From JAHDDW01 sp964648795 (lineage in GTDB: Bacteria; Actinomycetota; Acidimicrobiia; Acidimicrobiales; SZUA-35), in the NCBI GenBank assembly GCA_964648795.1, contig CAZYMB010000002.1:138038-202037 (forward strand): DNA of 64,000 nt. Direction: 5' to 3'. The position numbers and the translations under genes were made by a program. Under the pieces are notes generated by a model. The model searched no databases. It was not told the DNA's origin and was given only the letters and a program-made list of their open reading frames with translations. Numbering within the stretch: the stretch's first letter is position 1; each line of letters opens with the position of its first letter. Shown one piece after another: positions 9,535 to 18,384 of the stretch.

Positions 9535-9751
9535 TTTCTCGATCTATTTTTGTAACTATTTTGTGACTAATAATTAGCATCAATTGACTGCCAAAAACAG
9601 GCTTAAATAGCGGTGTTCTAGAGCGTTTTTAGCTCATTTCATTGTAGCAGAAAAAGACCCCTTTTAGACGCTTATTTTGGGTACGGAAACAATTGATTTC
9701 TTGACCGATGTGTCTTGGGGTGTCGCTACCCCCGAACCAGTTTTGTCAGAC

Positions 9752-10048
9752 TTATTTGGCGCTGAGTCGCGCTTTAACTGCACTCAATTTATTGGGCGCA
9801 AACTGGGCTTCGTAGGCCTCAATTATTTGGGTTTCCATCCACTTTATTTGGGCTATAAAGGCCGGGTCTGTGCAGCTAATTTCTAGCACTCCGTCTTGCA
9901 CCGAAATAGGTTCGGTGACTTTAGATAACGCTGGGCCCATAATGTCTTCCCATTTATCGCTCAAAGAAGCCACAACTTGTATGGGGGGTGCACCTAAGTT
10001 TGCAAAGAATGTCTCTAAACTTTTCTGAATTGGGTTCGGTTCGCTCAT
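9752..10048 (-). CDS. DciA-like (DUF721) protein
   Basis: The 98-residue product matches DUF721, the DciA family that recruits the replicative helicase DnaB in bacteria lacking DnaC/DnaI. Visible family features are the segment WEDIMGPALSKVTEP followed by beta strands VLEISCTDPAFIAQI and a C-terminal helix. It overlaps recF by 4 bases (ATGA) and occupies the usual actinobacterial slot between recF and gyrB. The DnaB helicase is encoded at 33318-34697. Family identity is fairly sure from position plus motif. Confidence 0.8.
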   Translation of the reverse strand: MSEPNPIQKSLETFFANLGAPPIQVVASLSDKWEDIMGPALSKVTEPISVQDGVLEISCTDPAFIAQIKWMETQIIEAYEAQFAPNKLSAVKARLSAK

Positions 10049-11121
10049 CCGTAGAACCCATTATTAGATGCAAACTCTCTAAATTCAGCATCAGGTGTGA
10101 CGATTTCTGGAAGCTCCACAGCGCTAGTAATGATGGTCTGAGTATCACCAAGGCTGTTTAGTAACGCCGTTGCCCTATCCATGTCTAGCTCACTCAAAAC
10201 ATCGTCTAAAAGCAGTAAAGGCGCCTCTCCTAGAGCCTCTGTAAGCAGCTTATGACCAGCCAAGCGTAAGCTCAGGGCCAGAGACCTTTGTTCTCCCTGT
10301 GACGCTTCATTGCGTGTATCAAAGCCATCCAGAGTGGTGACTAGGTCATCTCGATGTGGACCGGTAGTTGTTACAGACCTTCGAATATCGTTGGTTCGAT
10401 TATCGACAAGGGTTTCGACCAGGTCATCTTCCCAAGTTGATTCATAATCAAATGTGACGTCGCGCCGCTCCCCTGCTAACTCAGCGTATGCCAATGAACT
10501 TATTGGCCGCAGACGATTCAGAAGTTCGATGCGTAAGTTCCGCACTCTCGTTCCAGACTCACCAACACGCTTGTCCCAAACGTCGAGTGTTGCTTCGACA
10601 GATTCATCTTTGGTCGTACTTATTTGTTTAAGTAATGAATTTCGTTGTTTCAGACTCTTGTCAAAAGTGGCATATGTGCCCGACTGACTCGGATCAAGTG
10701 CGATAACTAAATTATCTAGATAGTCACGACGGTGGCTAGGTCCAAACTTTATAAGTGCCAAGTCATCTGGTGCAAACACAGTGACCTGTAAAGCACCTAG
10801 TAAGTCCTTAGCCCTCTTTAAGGGCTGCTTATTTACAAATGCCTTAGTCTTGCCTTTAGCGACTTCTAGCTCAATAAGAACATCTCTATCGTCGCGTATC
10901 CCTTTGGCCCGTAGCACCCCAATCTCAGTCCCTCGACGAATCAAGTTTTGGGTTGGCGAACCACGATGAGACTTCTGTGTCGACAAAACACTGAGCGCCT
11001 CAACTAAATTTGTTTTGCCAATGCCATTCGGCCCAATGAAAGCATTAAGCCCTGGTGAAAATTCAAAATGTGCTGACTCGTAACTACGAAAGTTTCTAAT
11101 CCAAAGATCAGAAATAATCAC
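10045..11121 (-). CDS. recF: DNA replication and repair protein RecF
   Basis: The 358-residue SMC-like ATPase acts in RecFOR-mediated gap repair. It has a Walker A GPNGIGKTN near residue 32, an ABC signature-like region (QGEQRSLALSLRLA) and a Walker B region LLLLDDVLSELD followed by the D-loop. The N-terminus MIISDLWIRNFRSYES is characteristic. It follows dnaN by 16 bases and overlaps the DUF721 gene, so dnaN-recF-dciA are probably cotranscribed. Confidence 0.95.
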   Translation of the reverse strand: MIISDLWIRNFRSYESAHFEFSPGLNAFIGPNGIGKTNLVEALSVLSTQKSHRGSPTQNLIRRGTEIGVLRAKGIRDDRDVLIELEVAKGKTKAFVNKQPLKRAKDLLGALQVTVFAPDDLALIKFGPSHRRDYLDNLVIALDPSQSGTYATFDKSLKQRNSLLKQISTTKDESVEATLDVWDKRVGESGTRVRNLRIELLNRLRPISSLAYAELAGERRDVTFDYESTWEDDLVETLVDNRTNDIRRSVTTTGPHRDDLVTTLDGFDTRNEASQGEQRSLALSLRLAGHKLLTEALGEAPLLLLDDVLSELDMDRATALLNSLGDTQTIITSAVELPEIVTPDAEFREFASNNGFYG

Positions 11122-11137
11122 AGGTAATCGTTTGCCT

Positions 11138-12223
11138 TTAAGAAACGCGAACCGGCATTAGCAAGTATAGATAATCCTCTACACCCACACTGTGGATTAA
11201 CGCTGGCTTTAGCTCATCGATTGTGGAAAGCGTAATTTCGTCGCCTGGAGTGACTTCAACACCTTCTGCTAAGTACTGCGGGTTGAATGCAACAATTAGG
11301 TTAGAACCATCGTATTTGCCTTCTACAAACTCTCTAGCTGTACCTACATCTTGTGTGATAGCAACTAGTTCTACCCCGTCAGAATTCATCTCTAATCGAA
11401 CAGGTGTTGACTCACGAGCTAGAAGCTTGACTCTGCGAAGAGCCTCTAAGAAGTCGCCTCTATTGATAGTTAGCTTGTTCGGGTGACTGTCCGGAATTAG
11501 ACCACGGTAGTTGGGGAACTCGCCTTCGATAAGTCGAGTTGTAATCTTGATGTCACCAACCAAGAACGCTGCTTCGTTGTCACCAAGCTGAAGATCAACC
11601 TTGTCACCTTTGTCTAGAACTTTGTTGAGTTCTTCCAACGCTCGAGATGGAATTAAAACACTTTGGCCCTTTTTAAGAACTGCTGCGTTCTTGATATCTC
11701 GCATAGCTAAACGGTAAGAGTCTGTTGCCACTAGACGAAGACCATCACCTTCGCTTGCTAGTAAGACACCTGTAAGAATTGGACGAGAATCATCTGAACT
11801 AGCAGCTAAGACAACTTGTTGTAAAGAGTCGTTTAGTTCTTCTGCTGAAAGCGTAAACGTTTCTGCTTCGGTAGCTGCAAGCTTTGGAAAATCGTCTGAA
11901 GCGATTAAACGGATACTGAACTCACTTCGACCAGATGTGATCTGTAGTGAATCTCCAGATACTTCTAAAGACACAGCTCCTGGTTTGATTGCTTTAACAA
12001 TGTCTGCTGCTAGTCGTGCAGGAATAACTGCTTCACCATCAGTAGAACCTGAAACTTTGACATCAATAGAAATCGTAAGATCACGATCTGTACCAGTCAG
12101 ACTCAGTAAGTCTTTCTTTAAAATTGCCTGAATACCTGAGAGTCCTGGCAAACCTTTGTTCACAGCACGACCCGCTGTTGCTAGAGATTCGACTAGTACA
12201 TCTCTTTCACACTTGAACTTCAT
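11138..12223 (-). CDS. dnaN: DNA polymerase III beta subunit (sliding clamp)
   Basis: The 361-residue clamp starts MKFKCERDVLVESLATAGRA and ends YLLMPVRVS, both typical for DnaN. Three clamp domains are expected at about 1-120, 120-245 and 245-361. The reading frame is open for a further 20 codons upstream (to 12283). I chose the ATG at 12223 because it aligns with family N-termini and follows the ribosome site CGGAGCG at the right distance. It encodes the processivity ring for the replicative polymerase. Confidence 0.95.
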   Translation of the reverse strand: MKFKCERDVLVESLATAGRAVNKGLPGLSGIQAILKKDLLSLTGTDRDLTISIDVKVSGSTDGEAVIPARLAADIVKAIKPGAVSLEVSGDSLQITSGRSEFSIRLIASDDFPKLAATEAETFTLSAEELNDSLQQVVLAASSDDSRPILTGVLLASEGDGLRLVATDSYRLAMRDIKNAAVLKKGQSVLIPSRALEELNKVLDKGDKVDLQLGDNEAAFLVGDIKITTRLIEGEFPNYRGLIPDSHPNKLTINRGDFLEALRRVKLLARESTPVRLEMNSDGVELVAITQDVGTAREFVEGKYDGSNLIVAFNPQYLAEGVEVTPGDEITLSTIDELKPALIHSVGVEDYLYLLMPVRVS

Positions 12224-12616
12224 AACGCTCCGAAAATAAAATGGGCTAAGGCAACTGGCAACGCTGCTCCAAGCCCTATGCAATATAGCCTAGCCAATTA
12301 TCACTGAGGTTTCTCTATTTATGAGAGTTCTGATTCAAGAAAGAAACGCAGGTAAATCACACTAATGCAATTCGTCCACGGTTGGTTCGTCTTGGTTTCC
12401 CCACAATTAGTTTTGGATTTGTTTTTAAATGATAGTTATATGTAATAGGACCTGTGGATTGTGAGTAAGTAGTCACTGACTGCTCCAACAGCTAACTATT
12501 TTTCCACACCACCATGTCGACTATGCACCGAACTACAAATTGGTAATTAGTTAGCTGTGAATAAGGCACTTTGGGGCCTTCAGTTGTCCGCAGAATACGA
12601 ACAGATTTATCCCTAA
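12224..12616. other. dnaA-dnaN intergenic region, probable oriC part
   Basis: This 393-base non-coding stretch is A/T-rich and holds several sites close to the DnaA box TTATCCACA. They are TTTTCCACA at 12500-12508, TTATTCACA (minus strand) at 12556-12564, TTGTCCGCA at 12584-12592, CAATCCACA (minus strand) at 12453-12461, TTCCCCACA at 12397-12405 and TTATCCCTA at 12607-12615. No perfect consensus box is present. The dnaN promoter must also lie here. Origin function is inferred from position and box density. Confidence 0.6.
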
Positions 12617-14020
12617 CTAATCCCCAGCTTCTGCGGTGTTACGCACAGCTTTTTCCAGAGTAGTTACATGGTTGTAAATTTGTGTTCGTTCTTTCATTAG
12701 AGCTTCAACTTTGTCACAAGCATGAATAACGGTGGTGTGATCTCTGCCACCGAACTCTCTAGCAATCATCGGAAAGCTCAAGTCCGTCATTTGTCGTGAC
12801 AGATACATTGCAACTTGTCTAGCAATTACTAATGGTCTGCGGCGAGACTTCCCTTTGAGTTCATCTATTCCAAAACCAAAGTGTGCTTGAGTTGCGTCCA
12901 TAATCATGTCGACATTGATTTGCTTTGGCTGACGATTTGCTATGAAGTCACCCAGTACCTCAGATGCAAGTTCGACCGTGATGTCTTGGCGATTTAGATT
13001 GGCGTGAGCTGCGACCTTATTGAGCGCACCTTCAAGCTCACGAATATTTGTCTTTATTGATGTTGCTATGAATTCAGCAACGTCGCTTGGTAGGTCAATC
13101 GAGTCGTTGTCTGACTTCTTTTGCAGAATCGCCATACGAGTTTCAACGTCTGGTGGCTGAATATCCGTTAGCAGACCCATCATAAAGCGGCTTCTTAAGC
13201 GGTCTTCAAGCGTTGGGATAGCGTCAGGTGGCCGGTCAGAAGAAAGAATGATCTGCTTATTCTCTGCATACAGATCGTTAAAAGTATGGAAGAGCTCTTC
13301 TTGAAGGCGGTCTTTGCCTTCGATGAACTGGATGTCGTCAATTAGCAGAACATCGATTTTGCGATAGCGAGATTTGAAATCGTTTCCGGCAGAGTTCTTG
13401 ATCGAGTCGACAAATTCGTTCAGGAAAGTTTCAGTCGAGACATATCTAACAGTCAGCTGAGGATACACATCGTTGATGTAGGTCTCGACAGCTTTCAGAA
13501 TGTGAGTCTTACCGAGCCCTGCTTGGCCGTATATAAAGAGTGGGTTGTAGGAATTACCAGGGCGTTCTGCAACTGACAAAGCTGCAGCATGAGCGAATCG
13601 ATTGGACTGGCCAATAACGAAAGTCTCAAATGTATAGCGGCCCTGATCATTCTTGATTGGACTTGTTGGAGCTTTAGGCTTTTCAGTTACATCTATTACT
13701 GGGTCTGCGTTGGTTAGATCTAGTTGCGCTTGCGAATCATCAAACAGTGTTGGCAACAACGTGTCAAATTTGACGCTGATTACAGAGCCGAGTGCTTCAG
13801 CTACAGCCTCTTCGACGAAGGGCCGATATTTACCGTCGAGTTTGTCTCGAACGATCCCGTTTGGCAGGCCTACGACTAGTTGGCGTTTGGTTAACTTAAT
13901 ACCTTGGGCCTGTGAGAAGGTACTTTGCCAAATCCCTGCTGAATACTGGCCTCTAAGGATTTCAGAGGCACTTTTCCACAGGTTGTCTGCGTCAAGCTGT
14001 GAATCTAGGCTTTTTTCCAT
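12617..14020 (-). CDS. dnaA: Chromosomal replication initiator DnaA
   Basis: The 467-residue initiator has four domains. Domain I lies at about 1-85. A short linker with Asp/Pro residues follows. The AAA+ ATPase has Walker A GQAGLGKTH, Walker B VLLIDDIQFIEGK and sensor residues. The C-terminal domain IV contains the DnaA signature GGRDHTTVIHACDKV that binds DnaA boxes. It opens the origin and loads helicase. The start is ATG at 14020. A DnaA-box-like TTTTCCACA lies inside its own 5' coding end (13972-13980), suggesting autoregulation. Confidence 0.97.
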   Translation of the reverse strand: MEKSLDSQLDADNLWKSASEILRGQYSAGIWQSTFSQAQGIKLTKRQLVVGLPNGIVRDKLDGKYRPFVEEAVAEALGSVISVKFDTLLPTLFDDSQAQLDLTNADPVIDVTEKPKAPTSPIKNDQGRYTFETFVIGQSNRFAHAAALSVAERPGNSYNPLFIYGQAGLGKTHILKAVETYINDVYPQLTVRYVSTETFLNEFVDSIKNSAGNDFKSRYRKIDVLLIDDIQFIEGKDRLQEELFHTFNDLYAENKQIILSSDRPPDAIPTLEDRLRSRFMMGLLTDIQPPDVETRMAILQKKSDNDSIDLPSDVAEFIATSIKTNIRELEGALNKVAAHANLNRQDITVELASEVLGDFIANRQPKQINVDMIMDATQAHFGFGIDELKGKSRRRPLVIARQVAMYLSRQMTDLSFPMIAREFGGRDHTTVIHACDKVEALMKERTQIYNHVTTLEKAVRNTAEAGD

Positions 14021-14281
14021 GATCTTTCCCCAATTCCCACAGGGTTTTCCACACCTTTGGCGGGTTTGTAGACTTGAAACTAGCAGCTATCGACATATTC
14101 TCGCTATAAAACCTGTGGAAAAGTCAGTTGAGCCCTACTGAGAGTTGGGATGACATACATATACCAATAGCATTAAGGTCGCTCTCAAGTTTGAGGGCTT
14201 ATTGTTTGTATATAGCTAGCCGGGTAATCCTTCCTAACGCATCTCACTTGGTTCGCAGTTTTTAACTCGGAGATTCTCATC
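14021..14281. other. dnaA-rpmH intergenic region, probable oriC/autoregulatory part
   Basis: This 261-base divergent spacer has two further DnaA-box-like sites, TTTTCCACA at 14045-14053 and its inverse TGTGGAAAA at 14114-14122. It must hold the dnaA and rpmH promoters. An imperfect hairpin (GCTCTCAA / TTGAGGGC, 14181-14198) followed by TTATTGTTT lies in the rpmH leader and could act as an attenuator. Box position suggests the origin or DnaA autoregulation extends to this side. Confidence 0.5.
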
Positions 14282-14416
14282 ATGAAACGTACGCTTCAGC
14301 GAAACACTCGTAAGCGCTCAAAAAAGCATGGCTTTCGTAAGCGTCAATCAACGCGTGCTGGTCGAAAGATTTTGGCCGCACGTCGTAAAAAGGGTAGAGC
14401 TAAAATAAGCGCGTGA
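14282..14416 (+). CDS. rpmH: 50S ribosomal protein L34
   Basis: The 44-residue very basic product starts MKRTLQRNTRKRSKKHGFRK and ends AARRKKGRAKISA, the full L34 pattern. It is a component of the large ribosomal subunit. The stop TGA overlaps the GTG start of rnpA (GTGA), so the two are translationally coupled. The gene opens the rightward rpmH-rnpA-yidD-yidC-jag-rsmG run from the origin. Confidence 0.97.
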   Translation: MKRTLQRNTRKRSKKHGFRKRQSTRAGRKILAARRKKGRAKISA

Positions 14417-14754
14417 TTCTCGAACGAGTTTCATCCAAGGACACCTTTTCTAGATTTTCTTCTGTTGGTGTCAAAGTAAGTTCTGGTCCCGTGAGCGTGG
14501 TATTTGTGCCAATTGAATCCCAAAAACCTGAAGTAGCAATGGCTATAACCAAAAAGTTTGGTAACGCCGTTGATCGCAACAAGGCTCGTCGACGACTTCG
14601 TCATGCATTCAACGAGACAATCCAAAACTATTCGCACCTCTATAACAATGCATATCTCTTGTTCGGGTCAAGAAAGATCCTGAGCTGTGATTATGCTGGC
14701 CTTGTCAGCAGCCTTGATGAGTGCTGCCGCAAGATTTCGGAGAAGTCACAGTGA
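14413..14754 (+). CDS. rnpA: Ribonuclease P protein component
   Basis: The 113-residue basic protein assists the RNase P RNA in 5' maturation of tRNAs. The family RNR signature is visible as GNAVDRNKARRRLRHAF. It starts at GTG overlapping the rpmH stop, and its own stop overlaps the GTG start of yidD. Length and location are standard. The RNase P RNA itself is not in this window. Confidence 0.95.
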   Translation: MILERVSSKDTFSRFSSVGVKVSSGPVSVVFVPIESQKPEVAMAITKKFGNAVDRNKARRRLRHAFNETIQNYSHLYNNAYLLFGSRKILSCDYAGLVSSLDECCRKISEKSQ

Positions 14755-14975
14755 AAGAAATGCTGCTTCGTGGAATCAAAACGTATCAGTCCTACTCTGC
14801 TACTAGACCATGTCGCTGCCGGTACTTCCCCACCTGCAGCCACTACACAGCCGAAGCGATTGAAACCTACGGCGCTGTTAAAGGTTCGTGGATGGGCCTG
14901 AAACGAATATCTCGATGCCGACCTTTTGGTGCACACGGCTATGACCCTGTTCCTGCAGAAAGTGAGTGTTGCTAA
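14751..14975 (+). CDS. yidD: Membrane protein insertion efficiency factor YidD
   Basis: The 74-residue protein has the YidD pattern CRYFPTCSHYTAEAIETYGA and SRCRPFGAHGYDPVP. It is a small membrane-associated factor thought to assist YidC insertion. An earlier in-frame ATG exists at 14721. I prefer the GTG at 14751 because it gives the usual N-terminus (VKEMLLRGIKTYQ), follows a GGAGAAG ribosome site and overlaps the rnpA stop by GTGA. yidC begins on the very next base after its stop. Confidence 0.93.
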   Translation: MKEMLLRGIKTYQSYSATRPCRCRYFPTCSHYTAEAIETYGAVKGSWMGLKRISRCRPFGAHGYDPVPAESECC

Positions 14976-16034
14976 GTGAGAGCAATTATTGATTTCTTCC
15001 TAGAGTTGGCTGCTTCGGCACTCGCCTTCTTCTATTCACTCCCAGTAGTTGGTGGCAACTACGGACTCGCAATCATCTTGCTGACTCTTTCAATCATGAT
15101 TGTGTTGATGCCGCTCACACTCAAGGCAACTAAGTCATCTATTAAGTTGTCGAGTCTGCAACCAAAATTGAAAGCTGTTCAGAAAAAGTACAAAGACGAC
15201 CGTACTGTAATGAACCAAAAAGTCTTGGAGCTTTACCAAGAAGAAGGCGTCAACCCTGTAGGTGGTTGTATCCCAATTCTTGCCCAAGCTCCTGTCTTCC
15301 TACTTTTGTTCTCAGTTATCCGTGGGATTACACGTAAGGTCGAAGACCTTCCATTTTCTGGTTTGGCACAGAGAACATGGGAAGAAGCAGGAACTCCCGT
15401 TTCCACAGAACTGTTTGCTCCAGATCACCTAGATGAAAGTACAGATCTATTTCGAGATCTTTCTATGAGCGAGACAATGGGCTTTGGGCCTTTCGATCTC
15501 GGAGCTCAAGCTTGGGAAATCATCCAGAGCAATTTGGTCGAGAGCATTCCTTACGTTCTTTTGATCTTGTTAGTAATGGGAACGTCGTTCTATCAGCAGA
15601 AACAAATTGCTGCCCGAAGAACTTCTTCTTCACCAGCAATGAATCCGCAACAACAACTCTTGCTTCGGGTCTTTCCAATCTTGAGTGGTGTTTGGTCACT
15701 GTTTTTCCCTGCTGGATTAGTACTTTATTGGGCCACTTCTAACTCATTTAGGGTCGCACAACAGGCATTCATTACCAGGTCGATGTTCTCCGGTGAGCAG
15801 CAGGCGGCTGATGATTTTGATCTAGATGATGATGACGATGATGAACCGGAAGAGATCATCGATGTTGATTCTGTTGAAGACAACTCAACATCAAACAAAG
15901 AAGTTTCTGAAAGAGAGCAAGCGTGGGAAGCTCGTCGTAAGGCAAAAGCTAAGAAGGCTAAGTCCAAGCGAGCGACATCCAAAGGCTCCTCCAGAATCAC
16001 ACCAAAGGGCACAAAGCCCAAGAACCAAAATTAA
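14976..16034 (+). CDS. yidC: Membrane protein insertase YidC
   Basis: The 352-residue insertase (YidC/Oxa1/Alb3 family) places proteins into the inner membrane alone or with Sec. It has a short N-terminus like Gram-positive forms, about five membrane helices, and a cytosolic loop LQPKLKAVQKKYKDDRTVMN between helices 1 and 2. A long C-terminal tail (about 270-352) runs from acidic (LDDDDDDEPEE) to strongly basic, a feature for ribosome contact. It starts at GTG directly after the yidD stop. Confidence 0.95.
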   Translation: MRAIIDFFLELAASALAFFYSLPVVGGNYGLAIILLTLSIMIVLMPLTLKATKSSIKLSSLQPKLKAVQKKYKDDRTVMNQKVLELYQEEGVNPVGGCIPILAQAPVFLLLFSVIRGITRKVEDLPFSGLAQRTWEEAGTPVSTELFAPDHLDESTDLFRDLSMSETMGFGPFDLGAQAWEIIQSNLVESIPYVLLILLVMGTSFYQQKQIAARRTSSSPAMNPQQQLLLRVFPILSGVWSLFFPAGLVLYWATSNSFRVAQQAFITRSMFSGEQQAADDFDLDDDDDDEPEEIIDVDSVEDNSTSNKEVSEREQAWEARRKAKAKKAKSKRATSKGSSRITPKGTKPKNQN

Positions 16035-16050
16035 GTAAGAAGGTAATTCA

Positions 16051-16893
16051 ATGGAATGGATATCAACAACAGCTAAGTCTGTACCAGAGGCGATTGATCT
16101 CGCTCTCGACAACTTGGGCGTTGACGAGGCAGAGGCAGAAATCGTAGTTGTCGAAGAACCAAAGCAGGGTTTCTTCGGAAGAGCTAAAGGCGTTGCACGA
16201 GTAGAGGCAAGAGTAAAGCCGAAGGCAGTTCGTAACAAGAACGAAAAGCGTCGCCGCAACAACAATCGTTCTGGTGGTAACAACCGAACAGGTGGAAACA
16301 ACAATAAGAAGCAGAACAACAATCGTTCGGGCGGAAACAACCGAAACAATAATCGGAATCGCAACAACAACAATCGTTCGAACAACGCCCCAAGCCGTAA
16401 CTCAGCAGATGAAAAGCCTCGTCCTAATTCATCAATAGAGGAAGTCTCAGACTTCATTTCTAACTACATGAATGGGTTAACAGATGCATTTGGTATTGAA
16501 GATAACGTAAAGGTAGTTGGCGATGCAGAGGCAGGTCTAACTGTTGCTGTTGAAGGACAACACGGACTTCTAGTTGGCTCAAAGGGCCGAACACTAAACG
16601 CTATTCAAGAGCTACTTCGAGTTTCAACGCAGCGTTCAAAACCAAGCGAATATCGCATTTATGCCGACGTTGGTGGCTACCGAGAGAAGCGTCGTGGCGC
16701 TCTCGTCGAGTTTGCGACACAGGCAGCTGAGAAAGCAAAGAGTGAGAGTGTAGAAGTAGTACTAGACCCAATGAATTCTGCTGACCGAAAAGTTATTCAC
16801 GATGCACTAACTGATGACCCAGATGTAAGTACACGTTCAGCAGGACAAGAACCTCGACGACGTGTGATTGTTGTTCCAGGTGACGCCGAGTAG
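16051..16893 (+). CDS. jag: Jag/KhpB-type RNA-binding protein
   Basis: The 280-residue protein has a Jag N-terminal domain (about 1-52, GVDEAEAEIVVVEEPKQGFF), then a low-complexity linker. The linker (about 65-125) is rich in Asn, Arg and Gly, with repeated NNRSGGNN units. A KH domain (about 140-215, GLLVGSKGRTLNAIQELLRV) and a C-terminal R3H-type region (about 215-280) follow. It is an RNA-binding regulator next to yidC in most Gram-positives. The asparagine-rich linker is unusually long and resembles a disordered, phase-separating segment; that is inference. Confidence 0.93.
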   Translation: MEWISTTAKSVPEAIDLALDNLGVDEAEAEIVVVEEPKQGFFGRAKGVARVEARVKPKAVRNKNEKRRRNNNRSGGNNRTGGNNNKKQNNNRSGGNNRNNNRNRNNNNRSNNAPSRNSADEKPRPNSSIEEVSDFISNYMNGLTDAFGIEDNVKVVGDAEAGLTVAVEGQHGLLVGSKGRTLNAIQELLRVSTQRSKPSEYRIYADVGGYREKRRGALVEFATQAAEKAKSESVEVVLDPMNSADRKVIHDALTDDPDVSTRSAGQEPRRRVIVVPGDAE

Positions 16894-16902
16894 AGCTCAA
16901 AG

Positions 16903-17511
16903 GTGAGCGAACTCCATAACGTTTTAGAAAGAGCTAGGCAGCTTGGTTTCTTCGGTCCATCAGAAATTGAGGGTCAGATAAACCATGCCCTAGCCTTTCT
17001 GCCTTTACTGACAAGCATTAGATCTGAAACGGATTCTGTATCGATTGTAGATCTAGGAGCAGGCGGTGGTCTGCCTTCGCTCCCTTTGCTTGAGGCTGAA
17101 CCTTCACTGTCGATTTCAATGCTCGATACGTCTGAGCGACGCTGTTCGTTTTTAACATGGGCAATATCAGAGTTGGGCTTTGCCCAAAGAGCACAAGTTT
17201 TACATCGACGCGCCGAAGAGTTCGCCAGTGAAACTGAAAACCGAGAGACCTTTGATGCGGTTATCGCTAGAGGGTTCGGTCCGCCTGCCGCAACTATTGA
17301 ATCGGGAGCTCCCCTGGTTCGTCTAGGCGGCCTAGTGGTCATTAGCGAGCCCCCAAAGCAGAGAAACTGGCCAGCAGAGGCTTTGGCTACTGTTGGGCTC
17401 GAATTGGCCGAGACAGGTCAGGTTGTGGCTTTTTCTAAGGTAGCTGAGAGTCCAGCAGAGTTTCCTAGAAGTTGGAAGCATATAAAGGCAAAGCCTCTAT
17501 TTAGGATCTAA
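16903..17511 (+). CDS. rsmG: 16S rRNA (guanine-N7) methyltransferase RsmG
   Basis: The 202-residue class I SAM methyltransferase (GidB/RsmG) modifies G527 of 16S rRNA. The SAM motif VDLGAGGGLPSLPLL (about 48-62) and the downstream DAVIARGFGPP segment match the family. It starts at GTG 10 bases after jag. Loss of this enzyme in other bacteria gives low-level streptomycin resistance. Confidence 0.92.
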   Translation: MSELHNVLERARQLGFFGPSEIEGQINHALAFLPLLTSIRSETDSVSIVDLGAGGGLPSLPLLEAEPSLSISMLDTSERRCSFLTWAISELGFAQRAQVLHRRAEEFASETENRETFDAVIARGFGPPAATIESGAPLVRLGGLVVISEPPKQRNWPAEALATVGLELAETGQVVAFSKVAESPAEFPRSWKHIKAKPLFRI

Positions 17512-17568
17512 CGCCGACTGCCTAGTAAGGCCGAAACTTTTTTCAAACGGGCCTTGTAGGCTTGGGCG

Positions 17569-18384
17569 GTGAGCAGTATTGACTCAAATGAACTACGGGA
17601 CCCCTCCCCCTTCAAGTCAGCCCGACGGATAGCGGTTGCCAATCAAAAAGGTGGTGTTGGGAAAACTACGACTGTCGTAAATTTTGCTGCTGCAGCCGCT
17701 GAGACTGGCAAACGTGTTCTGGTTGTAGATCTTGATCCGCAAGGTAATGCGAGCACGGGGCTAGGGCTAAACCCTCAAGATATTGAGCGGTCAATGTTTG
17801 AGGTATTGCTACATGACGCTCCAATCGATGACATTATCGAGCCGGCAGGTGTACCGAACCTGTTTGTTGCTCCTTCGAATATTCGCCTTGCAGGCGCTGA
17901 AATCGAGCTTGTTTCGGCCTTTTCTCGCGAAACCAAATTGAAGAATGCCTTGGATAAGGTGTCTAGTGAATACGACCTGATAGTCGTTGATTGTCCCCCA
18001 TCGCTCGGTCTGCTAACCATTAACGCTTTCACAGCAGTCACTGAAGTAATAGTGCCAATACAGTGCGAGTACTTTGCTTTAGAGGGCGTTGGCCAGCTGA
18101 TTCGCAATGTTGATCTCGTGAAAAAAGCACTAAATACAGACTTAGTGCTATCTCATGTGGTGCTCGTGATGTATGACGGCAGAACAAACTTGGCTACCCA
18201 AGTAGTCGATGAGATTCGTCAGCACTTTGCAGAGAGAGTCTGCAGAACAGTTATTCCTAGATCCGTAAGACTCTCAGAAGCTCCGAGCTACGGTCAACCA
18301 ATTACTGCGTTTGACTCTGAGTCACGGGGTGCAGCCGCCTACAGAGAATTGAGTAGGGAGATCCTAGGAGATCACGCTGTCTAA
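17569..18384 (+). CDS. parA: Chromosome partitioning ATPase ParA (Soj)
   Basis: The 271-residue deviant-Walker ATPase acts with ParB and parS in segregation of the origin. Walker A is KGGVGKTT (Lys27-Thr34), with the signature lysine, followed by VLVVDLDPQGNASTGLG and a Walker B region LIVVDCPPSLGLL. The start is GTG at 17569. Its last codons contain the ribosome site and start of parB. It is the canonical chromosomal copy, in contrast to the divergent ParA at 19715-20596. Confidence 0.95.
   Translation: MSSIDSNELRDPSPFKSARRIAVANQKGGVGKTTTVVNFAAAAAETGKRVLVVDLDPQGNASTGLGLNPQDIERSMFEVLLHDAPIDDIIEPAGVPNLFVAPSNIRLAGAEIELVSAFSRETKLKNALDKVSSEYDLIVVDCPPSLGLLTINAFTAVTEVIVPIQCEYFALEGVGQLIRNVDLVKKALNTDLVLSHVVLVMYDGRTNLATQVVDEIRQHFAERVCRTVIPRSVRLSEAPSYGQPITAFDSESRGAAAYRELSREILGDHAV
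18366..18379 (+). promoter_or_regulatory. Ribosome site deciding a CTG start for parB
   Basis: The sequence AGGAGATCACGCTG lies inside the parA 3' end. AGGAG is six bases before CTG at 18377. The parB frame has a stop at 18365-18367 and no ATG, GTG or TTG between it and the conserved N-terminal part, so CTG is the best initiation codon. Confidence 0.7.

Noticed and set aside
12224..12283. 20-codon upstream extension of dnaN
   Set aside because: DnaN family starts at MKFKCERD; a ribosome site precedes that ATG and not the upstream one.
15891..16457. 188-residue leftward ORF over yidC/jag
   Set aside because: Leu/Arg-rich shadow of the Asn/Arg-rich Jag linker in the opposite strand; no ribosome site or family.
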